In this document: piece by piece, positions 34,150 through 47,465 of the stretch
Layout: each line of letters opens with the position of its first letter
Position numbering within the stretch: the stretch's first letter is position 1
NCBI GenBank assembly: GCA_022702545.1
Contig: JAHRBC010000002.1
Location: 6,510,001 to 6,574,000 of the forward strand
DNA: 64,000 nt
Direction: 5' to 3'
From: Phycomyces nitens
Lineage: Eukaryota; Mucoromycota; Mucoromycetes; Mucorales; Phycomycetaceae
Translations under genes and position numbers: made by a program
The notes under the pieces: model-generated
Database searches by the model: none
What the model saw: only the letters and a program-made list of their open reading frames with translations
What the model was told of the DNA's origin: nothing

Positions 34150-35340
34150 TCAATGCGTAATCGTGTGGCTTCCTTTGCTGTGTCGATTTACTTATGGCTA
34201 GTGTTTCCGATGAGTTGAAAATATGTTTAATAACTTAAGAATCAGGCTCTATAAACACAATGAGACACTAATTCTTCATATAAGATAGGTCTCCCTTTAT
34301 GAGAGAAGTTTTATAGAACTTGAACCCCAAGAATATGAAAATGTCTCGAACCTCAATTTATCGCTGTATCCATGGTAGACCACATCTCCGTATCCATCAT
34401 CACAAAATGACAATACAAATATTCGATATGGTAGCGCTTTATGGCTTACTACAGCTTTAGTGTGGTAATCGATCTGCAGCCATGCGAATATCATCACTAT
34501 ATGGCTGGCAGATTCTCACATCACTAGAAAAAGAATTACTCTTCACCTGGTTTGATACCTGAGAGCACCAATTCTTTAGGGAGTCCAGATAGTACGTTCA
34601 AGGTATTCTACCAACTGCTTACCGTTTTCCAAGAACTTTTTATCTTTTTCTTGTTGGATGGCTTGAATTTGACCTTTAATGACTGGAAGCCGTGTATCCC
34701 AAACATGATTATTTTTTTACTTGTGTAATATACTATTCCTTTGCAGAGTATTTCCTTGATGGGTGTGTTTGATAGCTATATGTTTTGCTGTGTAGGTTAC
34801 TTGTTTCCTATTAGTCTTGTAGTGAAAAAGTGCCTACAATATTTGAGAGTATAGTTTAAAGGGAATCCAATAATGTCAAAAAAGAAATAGGAAAGTTCTA
34901 GCTCTAAATTGGTTCTTCCACGACACTTGACAATACAAATGGATCTTATGGATAGGATATTAAATAGCATAAAGCGCTCTAACCAAGCAGGATTAATAGA
35001 CGGAAGAATATTGGGTGTAACAAAAAGGTAAATCTGCTTATCCATGTTCCACGAGAGAAAAAGGGGTATGGAAATTGAGTAATGTTGGGCAAAGAGGGTA
35101 TTCAAGGAATTCAAGAGCGAGGAGATGAGATTTTCACGACCAAAAACTAATTACTTTAGAGAACAATTGATCAAGAGTATTGGGAGGTATATAATGAACT
35201 GAAAGATAGCTTTCAGAGGTGATGTGCGATCTTTGAGGGCTTTTTCTCAAGTCTTTTGCCCTGTTGTCGCTGGACCCAGTCTCTAGAGTTTAGCTGAAAA
35301 TTGATAAAGATATTTCTAATAAAAGTGTAGTTGTTATATC
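34150..35340. other. Stretch with unrecognised open frames, probably decayed element
   Basis: Minus-strand frames at 34715-34560 (Lys-rich), 34497-34297 and 35114-34797 look like protein-coding remnants by composition. They match nothing I recognise and are broken by stops. Confidence 0.3.
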
Positions 35341-35348
35341 TCTAAAAG

Positions 35349-35579
35349 ATGCATTCTAAACAAAACAAAGGAATAAAGCTGTCTTTATTGGGAACAGGTA
35401 GCCCGATTTCTTGCCCCGCTTACTGTGGGTGTTGCAGTTATTCAGAGAATAATGGCCGGCCATACATCGTATCCTATCAACAGACTTCTTGGATACAAAC
35501 TAGAAAAATAGGCTCAATATTATATACTCTATCCATCTTCAGTAACATAGCCAAGCAAGTTTTCACAGCCGATGTGTAA
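35349..35579 (+). pseudogene. Possible metallo-beta-lactamase-fold N-terminal fragment
   Basis: This frame contains K-L-S-L-L-G-T-G-S-P-I-S followed by N-G-R-P-Y-I-V. That resembles the first strand and G-T-G turn of MBL-fold hydrolases. The H-x-H-x-D metal motif is not found downstream. It overlaps the antisense region of a reverse-transcriptase relic. Very tentative. Confidence 0.25.
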
Positions 35580-35749
35580 TTATATTGGTTGTATGATTTA
35601 TATATTTGACGTTCATTTACCAAAAAGTCTGGCAAGTGCACTGTTTGTGCACAGGGGTACTTTTGTGGATTTAAAATTATGTTGGGCTTTTTTTTTTACA
35701 ATTTGTATTACTTGATACACACACTCGGCATGTTTCAAGATTTTCAGAG

Positions 35750-36060
35750 ATGATTACATCAATGACAAATGCTTGTGTGAATGATATGGCATTGAAGAAG
35801 ATGGACATTAGTGGGTGGAATATGTACGAGAGGTTTTAGTTTAAATGGACAGCCTTGGAATATATATTCGAGGTTGTTATGGGTAAATATTGTTTTGTGC
35901 TGGTATTCTTTGGGGATTTTGAAGCGATGAAATGTACTTTTCAAGTTTACTGTTGCGAAGAATTTTGGTTTGGCTACTGTGTGCCAATGATGTCTTTCAT
36001 CAGAGGAAGTTGGAATTTATTATCGGGTAAAAGCTAAATTATGTGATGTGAATCTAGACA
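35750..36060 (-). mobile_element. Retroelement reverse-transcriptase fragment (Ty3/gypsy-like)
   Basis: Minus strand 35965-35759 reads L-K-S-T-F-H-R-F-K-I-P, then H-K-T-I-F-T-H-N-N-L-E-Y-I-F-Q-G-C-P-F-K-L-K-P-L. This matches the RT pattern D-x-x-S-A/G-(F/Y)-x-x-I...K-T-A-F...P-F-G-L. The catalytic Asp pair is not preserved downstream. Only this segment is recognisable. Confidence 0.55.
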
Positions 36061-36214
36061 GTGTCTTTTACCTGTTGTACTGTCATATAAACCTTTCTAG
36101 TTAGTCGAGGTCAATGGGATATTCAATGATTTACTTACTGTTGCTCTTGTAGTTGTACCTATTTTGATACATTTATTTGTGGCTTCATCCATTACTGGTC
36201 TTGGTGTGCACGGT

Positions 36215-36500
36215 AATAGATACTGGCTCCTATATAAAGTATCAAAAGGAGGATTATCCAATCAGTAGTTTGAGTACTGGCATGCTCAATTCTCTGATTT
36301 AAATTCAATTGAGTATCTTTGGTGGGTTCTCGAGATAAAGATGAGTGAATCAAGTAGTTTCCAAAGTGTAGCCAATCTAAAGGTTTCAATGGAACGAGAA
36401 TGAGAGATAATGTATACTAAACTTACTTCACGTTTAGCAAAGGTTATGTAAAGGCGATGCCAGAAAGTCATTGATACTAAAGGCATTCATATCATATACT
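36215..36500 (+). mobile_element. Tc1/mariner transposase C-terminal fragment
   Basis: Plus-strand F-E-Y-W-H-A-Q-F-S-D-L-N-S-I-E-Y-L-W (~36268-36321) is the last catalytic region, with the Glu retained. Alpha-helical residues and I-D-T-K-G follow near 36470. N-terminal and central parts are absent. Confidence 0.68.
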
Positions 36501-37039
36501 ATTTTCTTATTCATTTTAATAAATCAATACTTGACATACAACGTATCTTTTTATGCTTCAAATTTAAATACTCTTTCTATCATTAATGTTGAGTTGTATA
36601 CTGAATATATATATATAAGCATTTGTTTTCTTGACGATATATTTTCGGATCTCCAATTATTCTTTTATCTAAATGTAAAATAATAAAGATTTCCAAGCTT
36701 TTAAAATTGAAACACACTTGTGTATATAATGAAACAATATTTGGTGTGAGTATGGTTTGCATCTAGCACAACCGGAGAAGCATAGCTTTTTTAGAGAGAC
36801 TTATTATGACAAACAACGAAGTTTTTTTATTAAGACAAACAGTAAAGCTTTTTTGTGAACAAGACCCAGATGTTAAAGGTGGGCATTAGAATGACCGTCA
36901 GCGCTTTACAGAACGATCCTTGTCAAATGGAAATGGGCGTCCCCGTGGGTTGGGGGAAGAGCTAACCGACCCTGTTTCAGATGATGTTATATAATAGTAT
37001 AATGAGTAAGATATGAGTGTGATCAAATTTATATAAGAG
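36501..37039. other. AT-rich stretch with a faint helix-turn-helix-like trace
   Basis: At 36806-36960 a plus frame includes N-G-N-G-R-P-R-G, reminiscent of the linker in Tc1 DNA-binding regions. It is too short and broken to assign. Confidence 0.25.
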
Positions 37040-37455
37040 GATCAACTTACATTCATCCTGTTCCTGGTACTGGTCCTAATTATTTGATTGGATTGGATTG
37101 GATTGATATTGGCAAGGTCAACGTCTATAAAAGAAAAGGCCAATATTAGCAAACTGTAGATTTGATGGCAGTATCAATCAATCAAAAACTTACTATTGAT
37201 CCAAGCCTGGATATAAACAGTTACTTGATAGAGCCTGACTTGATTGTCAGTGCTGTTTTCACCATCATTGTTTGCACTGTTAACTGTGAATGGTGCGGTA
37301 TAAAATGATTCATCCTCACTATCAGAAGATGGGATTTGGTTTGAGATTATATAATCTCCAGGAACAAATAGGTCGGTACCCATTTCGTCAGACCCAAGAG
37401 TGTCCACCATCCACTCTTTGGTTAAGCTGTCAATTGGCTCGCCAGGCTCTAGTGA

Positions 37456-37842
37456 TTACAATGATGAGGAACCAGCACAAGTGTCCGAGCCACGGGACAA
37501 GGAGGGGCAGGGCAATTTGGAATCCACAAAGTAGCGGACGGACTCTTCTTCGTCAGAAGAACCAATGGGTGAAGGACTATCACCTCCCAAGGAAACCCAG
37601 AGGTCCACAAGGTTATCGTTCTCAAAAACGCTGTTGTAATCGTTGACGGTAGACACCTCGTCAACAAAAGGAGCAGCCGCGACAATAAAGTCGCCGGTGC
37701 TGTTTGCAGTTACGACACTGTCAGTCGGGAGACCACTGGCCCAGAATACAAGATCATCAGCCGAAGCTGGAAGGGGCAGGAAGAATTCCTCGACACCCGA
37801 ATTGTGGAGTTCAACAAGAGTGGTGTTGGAAGAAGTCGACAT
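37456..37842 (-). CDS. Hypothetical acidic Ser/Thr-rich protein, 128 aa (copy 2)
   Basis: Same length and start as the gene at 8568-8954. About four residues differ (V/A, L/F, N/D and C/R), while about nine synonymous changes separate the two coding regions. The TAA stop is shared, followed by an open but replacement-rich extension to 37174. No domain recognised. The acidic/hydrophobic patch F-E-N-D-N-L-V-D-L-W is unchanged between copies. Confidence 0.55.
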   Translation of the reverse strand: MSTSSNTTLVELHNSGVEEFFLPLPASADDLVFWASGLPTDSVVTANSTGDFIVAAAPFVDEVSTVNDYNSVFENDNLVDLWVSLGGDSPSPIGSSDEEESVRYFVDSKLPCPSLSRGSDTCAGSSSL

Positions 37843-37896
37843 TTGAGATAAATGGACGAAAGAGAGCAAAATGCATATTCTTTTGATTGCCTGCTC

Positions 37897-37904
37897 TTTA
37901 TATA
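37897..37904 (-). promoter_or_regulatory. TATA box of 128-aa gene, copy 2
   Basis: Minus-strand TATATAAA ~55 nt upstream of the ATG at 37842. Confidence 0.45.
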
Positions 37905-39368
37905 ACGTAATGGACTCTTATCAATATCATCTGAGTAGTTTGACAGAAATACCATGGGAACTAGATGAAAGTGATGGGAAACAGCTTTTCACCAAAAGAT
38001 TCTAATGGTTTATGTGCCTTTGGCTATCTACTTTTACTTTGGCATGAACATCTTTGGTTTGGTCTGGCCGCCTTGCTATACATGGCCAAATGTATACGTA
38101 TATCTACTTGCCTTGTTATTTATACTTGATGGCCAACGATAGATACATTCCAGAGTGTCAAAGTGGTCGTGGTCCAGATGAATATTTATGGGAAAGAAAT
38201 GAATAAAAAATTACAAGTGAAATAAATAAAGATTATAGAGACTCCTCTTTTGGCCATCATAATTGCCCCCTTGATTTTTGACATACTCTTATTTTTTAGT
38301 TGTCGTTCTGCTTAAAACAACTATATCTCCATGGATATTTAGTTTTTTTTTTTGGTGCGGTAAACATTAAAATACTCTTGGAAACAATGGTTACCGTACC
38401 AACCAAACGGATGGATTGGTTCATAGGATAAATAGGTACTTTATTCTCGTCAATCAATCCGTGTAAACAAATTAATGCAAAATATTTTCGTCGATTATAA
38501 ATATCCAATCAGATCAAGGCCATATAAATGCAGTAGATGGCAGTATGGATAGTAACGCATTAAAAGATATGGCAATATGATAACGGGTTCAACAATGTAT
38601 CCATGGAAACAAATGGATACTTTTTGATGGAAGAGTACCGAGTTGATTTTTTATTAATGGGTACTAAATTCAATAGACGGATCGATAGATATCTACTATT
38701 ACTCTCTTGCCATTTATAAATTCAAATCGAACAACATTTGTATAGAGAACCTATGGTGTTTTAATAAAATGAATCTGTAGAGATCTTTTTGGTATAAAGT
38801 TCTCGAATAAAGCTCCAAGGTTTATTGGCTTTAGACTTGCCTTTCAGGTTATCTTGCAACTATACAGTCAAACAAATATATAATGTTTTATAGGGAAAAA
38901 CTGATTGACTATATACTATGAATATAATTATATTGAAAAATATTCAACTAGATCAATACCTATTTATCCATATAAAATATTGTAGTCCAACCAGTGTCTC
39001 ATTTGAGAAACCATGGTTTTTACTCTACAATACAAATATTTATCGGCATGTGGCCTTTTATTTAAATCGAAAAAAAGACTTTATCAAAATGTGTGAATGA
39101 AATGCAATCGAGCATAATTTGTTCTTTACATAGCATAGTATATAGTATACTGTACTGCGAGATAAATTAAATCTTTAAAGTAATATATATCCAATACAAG
39201 TTTATTGATAGTAATTTTGTATTTTTAACTGAATGAAAAGTATCATGGTTGCTAAGTATCTTATTTTTATAAAATCCAGGTATATAATTTATTCTTTGAA
39301 ATAGTTAAAGCGATCCGTACAAAGACAAAATATTATAATGTGAAAGTCAAATTTGATTTATAGAGTCC

Positions 39369-41640
39369 ATAGGAAACCTATCACACCTTATCATAATTTT
39401 ACAAATGCCTTGAACAGGTACTATAACGTTTTAGTTAAACTGATGGTTATGTTCTTATATTACATGGCATATGCTACCATGTTACTACTTGCATTGGCAG
39501 ATATTATTACTGATTAACAAATGAGTGCTCTAATACTGATTGGCGATATCTTTTAATGACTAAATCTATTAATTAAACATTGTATATTTAATAACATGCT
39601 CGTTTAGTTTGGTTTGTTTTTAATATTTCAAACTAATAAGATGTTTTTAGCATACAAAAATTTATAAATATACCAGAAATAGTATTAGGTAAATGTCCAA
39701 TGATACTTGAGAACATGAGCATTATCTTGATACTTTATATTTGATGGTCTAAATAGTATACAGTCTGATGGCGTGGAAAGCATGAAACTTTCGGTACCTT
39801 TCAACTTATGAAAACAAGTTTTTTTATTTACTTTATATGATACCCAAAAACATAAACTTTTTCCATTGTTGAATTAAATATTAGATGGTTTTGAAATATA
39901 CATACACTTCTTTCATTTATTCCTATCATGATTGACTCCTTTTGTATTGCTTATGCAAACTGTAATTTTTTTTCTTGAAGAAATAATAATGGTATGTTGG
40001 ATTAACCAAGTAAAAATATTCTTCAATATGTACAAATTTGCAAAAAAAAAACATAATACTGATACCACATCCAAGTCCAATTTGCCATGCTCAACTGTTG
40101 TAACAACGATGCATAAAATATATCAAATTTGTACTGGATACTGCAAGTCAAAACCAAAAAATGTATATTTTATCTGGAGATATTGTAGCATCAAGATTAT
40201 AAATAAAACTGAGAAAAAAGTACGGATACAATCCAGTCATCATCAGATGTATTGGCTGAGAGGAATTTATCTCAGAGTCCAGAGGTGTTGCTACATAGTC
40301 GTTATAGAGACAAATTTTATAAAAAAACATTGATTAGATTTTCTAGGCACTGGTCTTTGTACAAGCAAGGATATAAGTAGGCATAATATTGAATTCCCTT
40401 GGTGATTGTCTCGGATGCATTTTGCATGGTATAGAACCATCACCATTTTTCATAGTATCCTAAACCAAAAATTACATGAGGATATGAAATCTTGAACGAG
40501 AGGAGCCATGTTCAACAAAGATGAGTCTTTTTTTTTCTTACTATGAAATGTCCTGGAAATAATATCGGTTCAGCCTAAATAGAGAATACCTGAATGAATT
40601 TTGATCATTAAATATATATAAATATAAAGATACAGTCTACAAATAACTACTATGTTCTACGGTCCAAAAAGAATATAATAGCTTTTAGACAAATTATTGA
40701 TTGAATATTGGCAATAGGATACTTGCAACAAATATTTATTGCTTGGAGTGTTTTTAGCTTTTTATTCAAATGTTGCACTAGTTAAAAGACAAGTAAAATC
40801 CATATATTTTTTTTTAAAAAAAAAGCCGTGGAGTTTTTATAATCACTAGAGTCTGTTCAGAGATACCCTATATACAAATCTGGCTCGAATAATTCTCTGT
40901 CTTTATTTTATTTGGCTCTGTGTCATTAAAAGTAAGAATATATTGAAACAAGTTGCGATGTTTTTGAATCATTATTTTGGCCCAAAACCCAAGCTACTTT
41001 ATAGATTCTAATAAGCATTATATTCAAATATCCTATTACTGTTATTATTTAGACTAAATATTTTTTTTCAAAAGGCTAAATTACTTCTTGTATGTCCAGA
41101 AAGATTCTCGACTCTCTTTGGGCAGATGCCTGGACTATTACTACCTTTATCTCAAGGCCATTTGACATCATTTGACATTATTCAGCAGCTGTGAATTTAC
41201 ATTAGGGTGGATTTACATGCTTTTATCTCCTTTGTTCTCTGCAAGAGTACTGATACTTGCTGGTTGCATGTACCAGAGCAAAGAAAAAGAAAAAAAGAAA
41301 GGGGGGGAGGGTGCTAATGCTTGACGATCTTTGCTATCCACGCTTCTGGCTTTTTAATTACCGAATAATTGTCCAGAGGTTGTTCCTGAGGATTATATGC
41401 AAGGATCGCTAACCCATGTTTAGGAAACATCTGAGATTTTGGTATCCCTTTCAGCAGATAGGGAGTGGCAAAAAAAAGAAAGAAATAAAGAGCACTCTAG
41501 AGTTTATTTTTGGAAAAGCAATATTTGCTACTATTATTTTTTTTCTTCAAGAAAAGGCTCCTGGGGATATCACAACTTATAGCTTTCTTGGGATAAATAT
41601 TAATCTGATCCAACAGATGAGTCTACTGTAGCCAACTCCC
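39369..41640. other. AT-rich stretch without supported genes
   Basis: The longest frame is 133 codons (39932-40333). It is Lys/Ile/Tyr-rich with no domain and no splice-supported extension, so it is not called. No transposase motif was seen. Confidence 0.35.
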
Positions 41641-44576
41641 TTGTATGATCCATAAATGTATCTCCTGTCTCTCGGTGCAATTGGCAATGGTCCAAACGGT
41701 CAACTCTAGATGACAAATGACAGGAATTGGATTGGATATATAGTGATGGGCGTGTTGGTCAAAGCATAGTATATACTAGATGGATTTATTTACACATTTA
41801 ATAAACATCCACTTGGTCCAGAGGTATTTTTTATTGTGATAAGATGTATCAAAGTCGAGTCCTTTTGACATTGCCAAGTCTTATCCCATTGAAAATAATA
41901 TTAAAAATGGCGTTCAAGTGTCGTATTCAAAGGTCTTTTTGGTATTATTATTATTATTTACAAAAAGCACTTTTTTCAAGCTGTACAATGTTTAGTAACA
42001 CAGAACCTTGGCTCTGTGTAGAAGCACAGCATCAAGAGAATTCATTAATGCAGTACACCCATCTGTCACAAACAATGTGCTGCATTGTTTATTTTGAGGA
42101 CAAGGTTCCTCTGGCCATTAAAAGGATCAGAATTATATATATGTATATATATATAAAAAACCTGTTATTTATCAGAAATCCAGGCAAAAAAAAAGAGACA
42201 ATAAGGAAACTTTAAGGGTTTTCCCACAATGGCTGTGCACACACACACACTTTTTTTTTGACGAGGCATTTCCAACCTGCTGGCTGACTAGACTAGACTC
42301 CCTTTTGCGACCATGGGGCCCAAAAGAACAATGGGCCTTTTTGTGATACAAACGATACAAAGATGATGCTCAACATTGTTTTATTATTATTATTATTATT
42401 TTAATTTTCATATTGCAGGTTTGACAGCCTTGATATAGCTTGGAATTTGTGCAAATACACATTCTATCCATTGTTTGTTTGTTTGTTTGTTTGTTTTCTG
42501 GTGTTTACCAACAAGAACAAGGGCTGAAAATCTTTGGAATTTGTTTCAATAATCTTTATAATCTGCGTCTTATTCTCCATTATGATTCTTTGTCGTCTGG
42601 TCTCTAGAACTTCCTTTTTTTCTTCTTCTTGGTACAAAATAGAGGACCATGACAGTTCTTGCTTTCATGACTAGTCTCGCATATATAAAAAGATATATAT
42701 ACACACACACACATTCAAGGTATGGATATCTGGCTACTCTATAGAGATACTTCATAATAGTTGGCTGGTATTTTTGTGGTTTATAATTTCCACTCCCGGT
42801 ACCCTAGAGTGGATGGAGCCTGGCCTGGCTTGTGATTTTTTAAAGGACACACACACACACACACAAAATGTTGTGTGATGGATATTTTTGTTGGGTGTGG
42901 TTTCCGTTGCCATTTCTCGGTGATTTATAAAGAAAGTCTTGGCTGGTATGGTGATATTTATTTCTATTAAAGAGAGTCTTGTCAAGGTTGATGATGAGCA
43001 ATCTGCGGACCCCATTCCGTCATGATTTCTAATTGCCAATCTGTAATGAGATGAATCTGTCTGTTTACTGTGAGGAAATAACATTACAGAGATGGTTTCA
43101 ATTGGTAGGGATTGGAATGAGGTATTAAAGATGCACGTCCGCACTCAAGGTACAATCACCCCCCCCCCCCTCATTTTATATAAATTAAAAAAAAAAGGAC
43201 ACGTCTTTTGGATTTGCTTGATCTATTGCTACATCCAGTCGTGTGTCTGGACTCTGTTGGAAGGATTCGTTGGAAAGGGCTGGTGTGTGTGTGTGTATAT
43301 GGTTCTTTATTCCAATTTGCAATGGGTGCATAAGACTGTTGCCATCAAATTCCGTGATGTATATTACTATATAGATATAGATAATAGACCCTTTGTGAAT
43401 CTCTCTCTCTCTCTCGCCCCCCGTGTGCATTATCCTTGCTACACATCCCTCAATATACATATAATCAATCGACAAAGTACAACAAATTTGATAATTAATA
43501 TATCGATTAAAGATGTTCAGGCTCAAGATCCTTAATGATGAATTATTTACCACGGTCCTGGTATATTTCATCTATCTATAAACACACACACACACCTTTA
43601 GGAGGTTTCTGAAAGAAGACAATATGTGTCTATACATGTAAGACAAGAGCATCAAGTGGCCCCTTGTTTCCTTTGGCTTAAATAACTACATGTAAGATCT
43701 TCCAATGCATTCCTCTAAAGTGGAATTACGTCAGGAAGGCTAGGATTGCAGGCTAGAACCCTTGCTTTTTTTAAAAAGAAAAAAAAATTCTTGGAGGATT
43801 TATAAGTCTCCTTGTGGTTATTGTTTGTTTATTATGAAACAAATTACTATTGAAAAAAGGTTATTGGTCCAAAAGTATTGTATGACCCATCAACTGGGGG
43901 AATGAAAATTAAATATATATATATTTATATATTTATATATATATTTATATATATTAGTAAAGTGGTGCCATGTGTGTCTATAAATTACAGAATTACAATA
44001 CCTGGAATTGATTGAAATTCTTGTAAAGGCACATTACATTACAGCACATTGAATAATACTGGCATACAGACTTGCCTCTTTTATGATCTGTGATCCAGCC
44101 TGAGCTTAGCTTGGAAATAACAGGGTACAAGGATTTGAGTCTTGTCATTGCTGCCAAGGGATTTCTTGTCCTTTGCTCCCCAAACAGCACCCAAAATAAG
44201 CCCCTTTAGAAATTTATCTCGATGATTTCTTGCAAGTTCAAGAAAGAGAGCGATAAATTACATGTGATTAAAGACCGTGTTAACTCCCTCTACCCCCGTC
44301 CCCCACTCTAAAAAAACCCAATCCAATAAACTCTTTACCTTGCACACACACACACACACACACACACACGCTTGGTAGCGATATTAAAAATAAAATAAAA
44401 TATCAATTGAGACCAAGACTTTTCAGAAACCAAAAAAAAAAGAAAAAAGCTTGGATTATTTTATTTATTTTATTATTTTATTTGTATTTCTATTTAACAA
44501 GTCGTTTCCACTCGCTGGTTCCTCTTTCTCCTACACATTATCTCTTCTTCTTCTTTTTTTTTATATACAAAATAAA
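41641..44576. other. Microsatellite-rich transition zone upstream of the lipase gene
   Basis: Simple repeats: (ATT)n near 41945 and 42382, (GTTT)n 42472-42495, (CA)n near 42240, 42700, 42847 and 44342-44370, a C run at 43158, (CT)n at 43400 and TATATATTTA repeats at 43911-43955. No gene is supported. It may hold a long 5' regulatory region for the lipase. Confidence 0.4.
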
Positions 44577-47465
44577 ATGAAGGTTGCATCGCACCCAGTC
44601 TCAGTCTACCACACATCAATATATGATGGAACTCCCACTCTCTTGCCAGACAACGTTGCAAATTTCATCTCAACAGCGTCCCTGGCCACTCGACTATCTC
44701 TCCGATTCTCATCTCTCTTTCTCGAAGCCATATTTGATGCCGCAAAGTGCGGAACCGTGATGTCTCTTGGAGTATCTCGACAGGCCCTTATCAATGCATT
44801 CTCATCAGCTCAAACTCGGCATGCATTGTTGGAGGCACCAGACAGCTCAAACGAAACACAGGACAGGTAAATATTTACACCAAATTTAAGCACATTGAAA
44901 TAATTAATTCTATTTGTATATTGCCGATTGCGGGTATAGCGGATTCATGGACGTACTTGAGCGATATACAGGCCTAGGAATCCATCTCATACACCACACA
45001 TTCACAGTTGCAGAACTGTTTGCAATGTCTGGTCTCCAGTTAACCTCAAAGGCGGTCAAGACCAGCTTAAAGGTAATTTGGATATATGATCACTAGCGGT
45101 TATTAATATTTCCTTTTATTTTATTTTATTTTAAAATCATCATCATTTCTAGGCAGTAGAGGAATCAGTACGTGTGCTTGATGGAATATTTGGATCTAGT
45201 GAAACCTCTAGGGCAATTGCTGGCATAGTTACCCTTATGCACCGCGAAATCATGAACGATCCAAGCTTTGAGCTGGCCAAGGAAGGAAAGGTTGCCATTC
45301 TCACCGGTCTGACCAGAGCAATCACAACATTCGCGGTTCTTCAGAGCATTACCCACCAACGAACAATGAAACAGTTCAAGATGACGGTCTTGTGGAAAGG
45401 TGTCGTGGTCGAAGATGAACAAGGTCAGCAGGGATTGATCCAGTTTCATGCCCACAACCCAGTACCCAAACAAGACAACTACAAAGAGGTCATTTCTGAA
45501 CTACAGGCCATGTTGGCCAGCCATGAAGCCGACTCTTCAAATGGCTCCAAAGAATCCCAAGAGACAGGCAAGCCATGGGTGTCTCCTCTGTATGAAATCA
45601 CTGCCACGACCAACACACGTTCCACACGTACTACTCGTATTCGGCCAATCGACCCATGTCAGACAAGCCAGCCAGCTGCCAAATTTGTAGTCGTACAATC
45701 CGATCAAGTCGACACTGAATCATTCATGGCCATCATTGATCGTGAAGAGGACTCTAGTGAGTGGGCCTGGAACGACCAGCTACTGGAAGAGACCGAGGGA
45801 GACAGATCAAATATCCTCTTGGCAAAGATATCTCCAAAGACAACTCAACGCCATACTGGACGCAACGAGAGCTATGGATACCTCGACGATAACATACAGT
45901 TTTGCACAGAGTCAGTCGTGCCCATTGACCATCGTATCTCAGCACCACAATTGACCCAAGAAGACCACAAACACCATCGCCACCGACATCACCATAGTAC
46001 ACCTAGAAGCAAGCGATCGTCTGTGCTGTCCTATACAGAATACCCCTCCCACAGATCCAGCAGACGGAGCTCGTGTGATGGCCAGTCTGTGCATTCTAAC
46101 ACTACCTACCACTCTATCCACACTGCCCCTCCTGTGCCTAGTGCACCTCTGGATGGAGAACCTAGTCCACATAATTTTCCTCGCAACCACATCATCAACA
46201 ACATTGCTCACTTTATGCGGTATGCAAGTGCAGCTTATGGAGAATCGTTTATGCGTATCCTGGGCATCGGAGACATCCCTAGCGCATTTCCTGCGTCCGC
46301 AGACCATCCTAATCACCATGCATTTGCACATCACACAGGTGTACCGATCCAGGACATTCTTCTCTCCAGCTACACAGACGCCTCCCTCTTGAGCTCAATG
46401 CACCACCCATCAATGCACGCACTCGTACACTATGTTGCCGTGGACCACCAGGCCAAATCAATTGTCCTGACCTGTCGAGGAACCCTTGGACTGAGCGACA
46501 TCCTGACAGATTTGACGTGTGGATATGTTGATTTTGATCTTCCCACCGATCAACCCGATGCTCCTCCTGTCCACTACAGAGCCCATGGTGGAATGCTCGA
46601 TGCTGCACAGCGTCTGGCCGCACGTGAAAAGGGCCGTGTCTTTCAGACCATTCGCCAGGGGTTGCAGAGGTATCCTGACTATGGACTAGTGCTGTGCGGC
46701 CACTCTCTAGGAGGCGGTGTAGTTGGCCTTTTGAGCGTCATATGGAGTGAACGGAGAGAGCATGCGGTGGCACGTCTGCAGCGATCAGGAGAGATGATTG
46801 AGATGGAGCCTGGCTTTGCGACAGATCCGGTTCCTTTTGTTACCTCTCCCTTTTCCGGCCTACCTGCCGGGCGACCAATTCACTGCTACACATACGGCCC
46901 ACCGTGCTGTATGTCCCTTGAACTGAGCGAGTACTGCGGCCAAGGATTGGTGACAAGTGTGGTACATGGCTATGATTTCGTCAGTGGTCTGAGCATCGGA
47001 TTGCTCAAGGATCTCAAGAATGTCGCACAGACCCTGCACACCGAGAGCAACATTACAGACGAGATCATCGGTCGTCTCATCGGCCAGCAGACCAACAAGA
47101 TCTTCCAGCCAACCGGTCCATTTAAAGTGCCTGATGAAGAGTACACTGAGGACGACCAATGGTTCTGGGCACTGATAAAGACGATGCGGGCAGACATGAC
47201 GGGCGAGAAGATTTATCCACCAAGCACAATCTATCACATCGAGTCCATGCCGCACTCCAACCATCCTCGGGACCCTTCGACTCGTCTGGGGGCCGAAGCA
47301 CACACAGTTGTCCTCAGTCGGTGCGAGGATGTCAAGGCAAGGTTCTCTGAGATTGTGTTTACCAAGAGCATGTTTATGGACCACTCGCCCAATGTGTACG
47401 AAAAGGCAATTCGACAATTGTGTCGAGGATTCTTTGACCAAAAGGGCGCCTATGACCAACTCTAA
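44577..47465 (+). CDS. Class 3 lipase, diacylglycerol-lipase-like, 911 aa
   Basis: Three exons: 44577-44866, 44940-45072 and 45153-47465, with introns GTAAAT...ATAG and GTAATT...CTAG. The lipase_3 core is in the last third. It has a strand I-V-L-T-C-R-G-T and L-S-D-I-L-T-D-L (oxyanion side), then C-G-H-S-L-G-G-G-V-V with nucleophile Ser about residue 659. This fits sn-1 diacylglycerol lipase-like enzymes, which cleave acylglycerols at membranes. The family's acid and His residues lie in the ~150 residues after the Ser but cannot be fixed by eye. An N-terminal ~140 residues with a helical repeat-like region and a disordered insert with a His cluster (~residue 411) precede the core. No clear signal peptide or membrane segments were seen. 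An AATAAA lies at 47579. Confidence 0.9.

Larger units (their letters stand above)
37040..39368. repeat. 2.3-kb duplicated segment, copy 2
   Basis: Partner of 8160-10480 in the same orientation. The TATA box, the 128-codon frame, the in-frame TAA and the distal non-coding ~1.5 kb are all preserved. Confidence 0.88.

Noticed and set aside
39932..40333. 133-codon frame in the AT-rich zone
   Set aside because: Composition follows local base content. There is no motif, splice extension or duplicate to support it.
45939..46623. Long minus-strand frames inside the lipase gene
   Set aside because: The plus-strand frame carries the lipase motif and spans 770 codons. The antisense frames have no domain.
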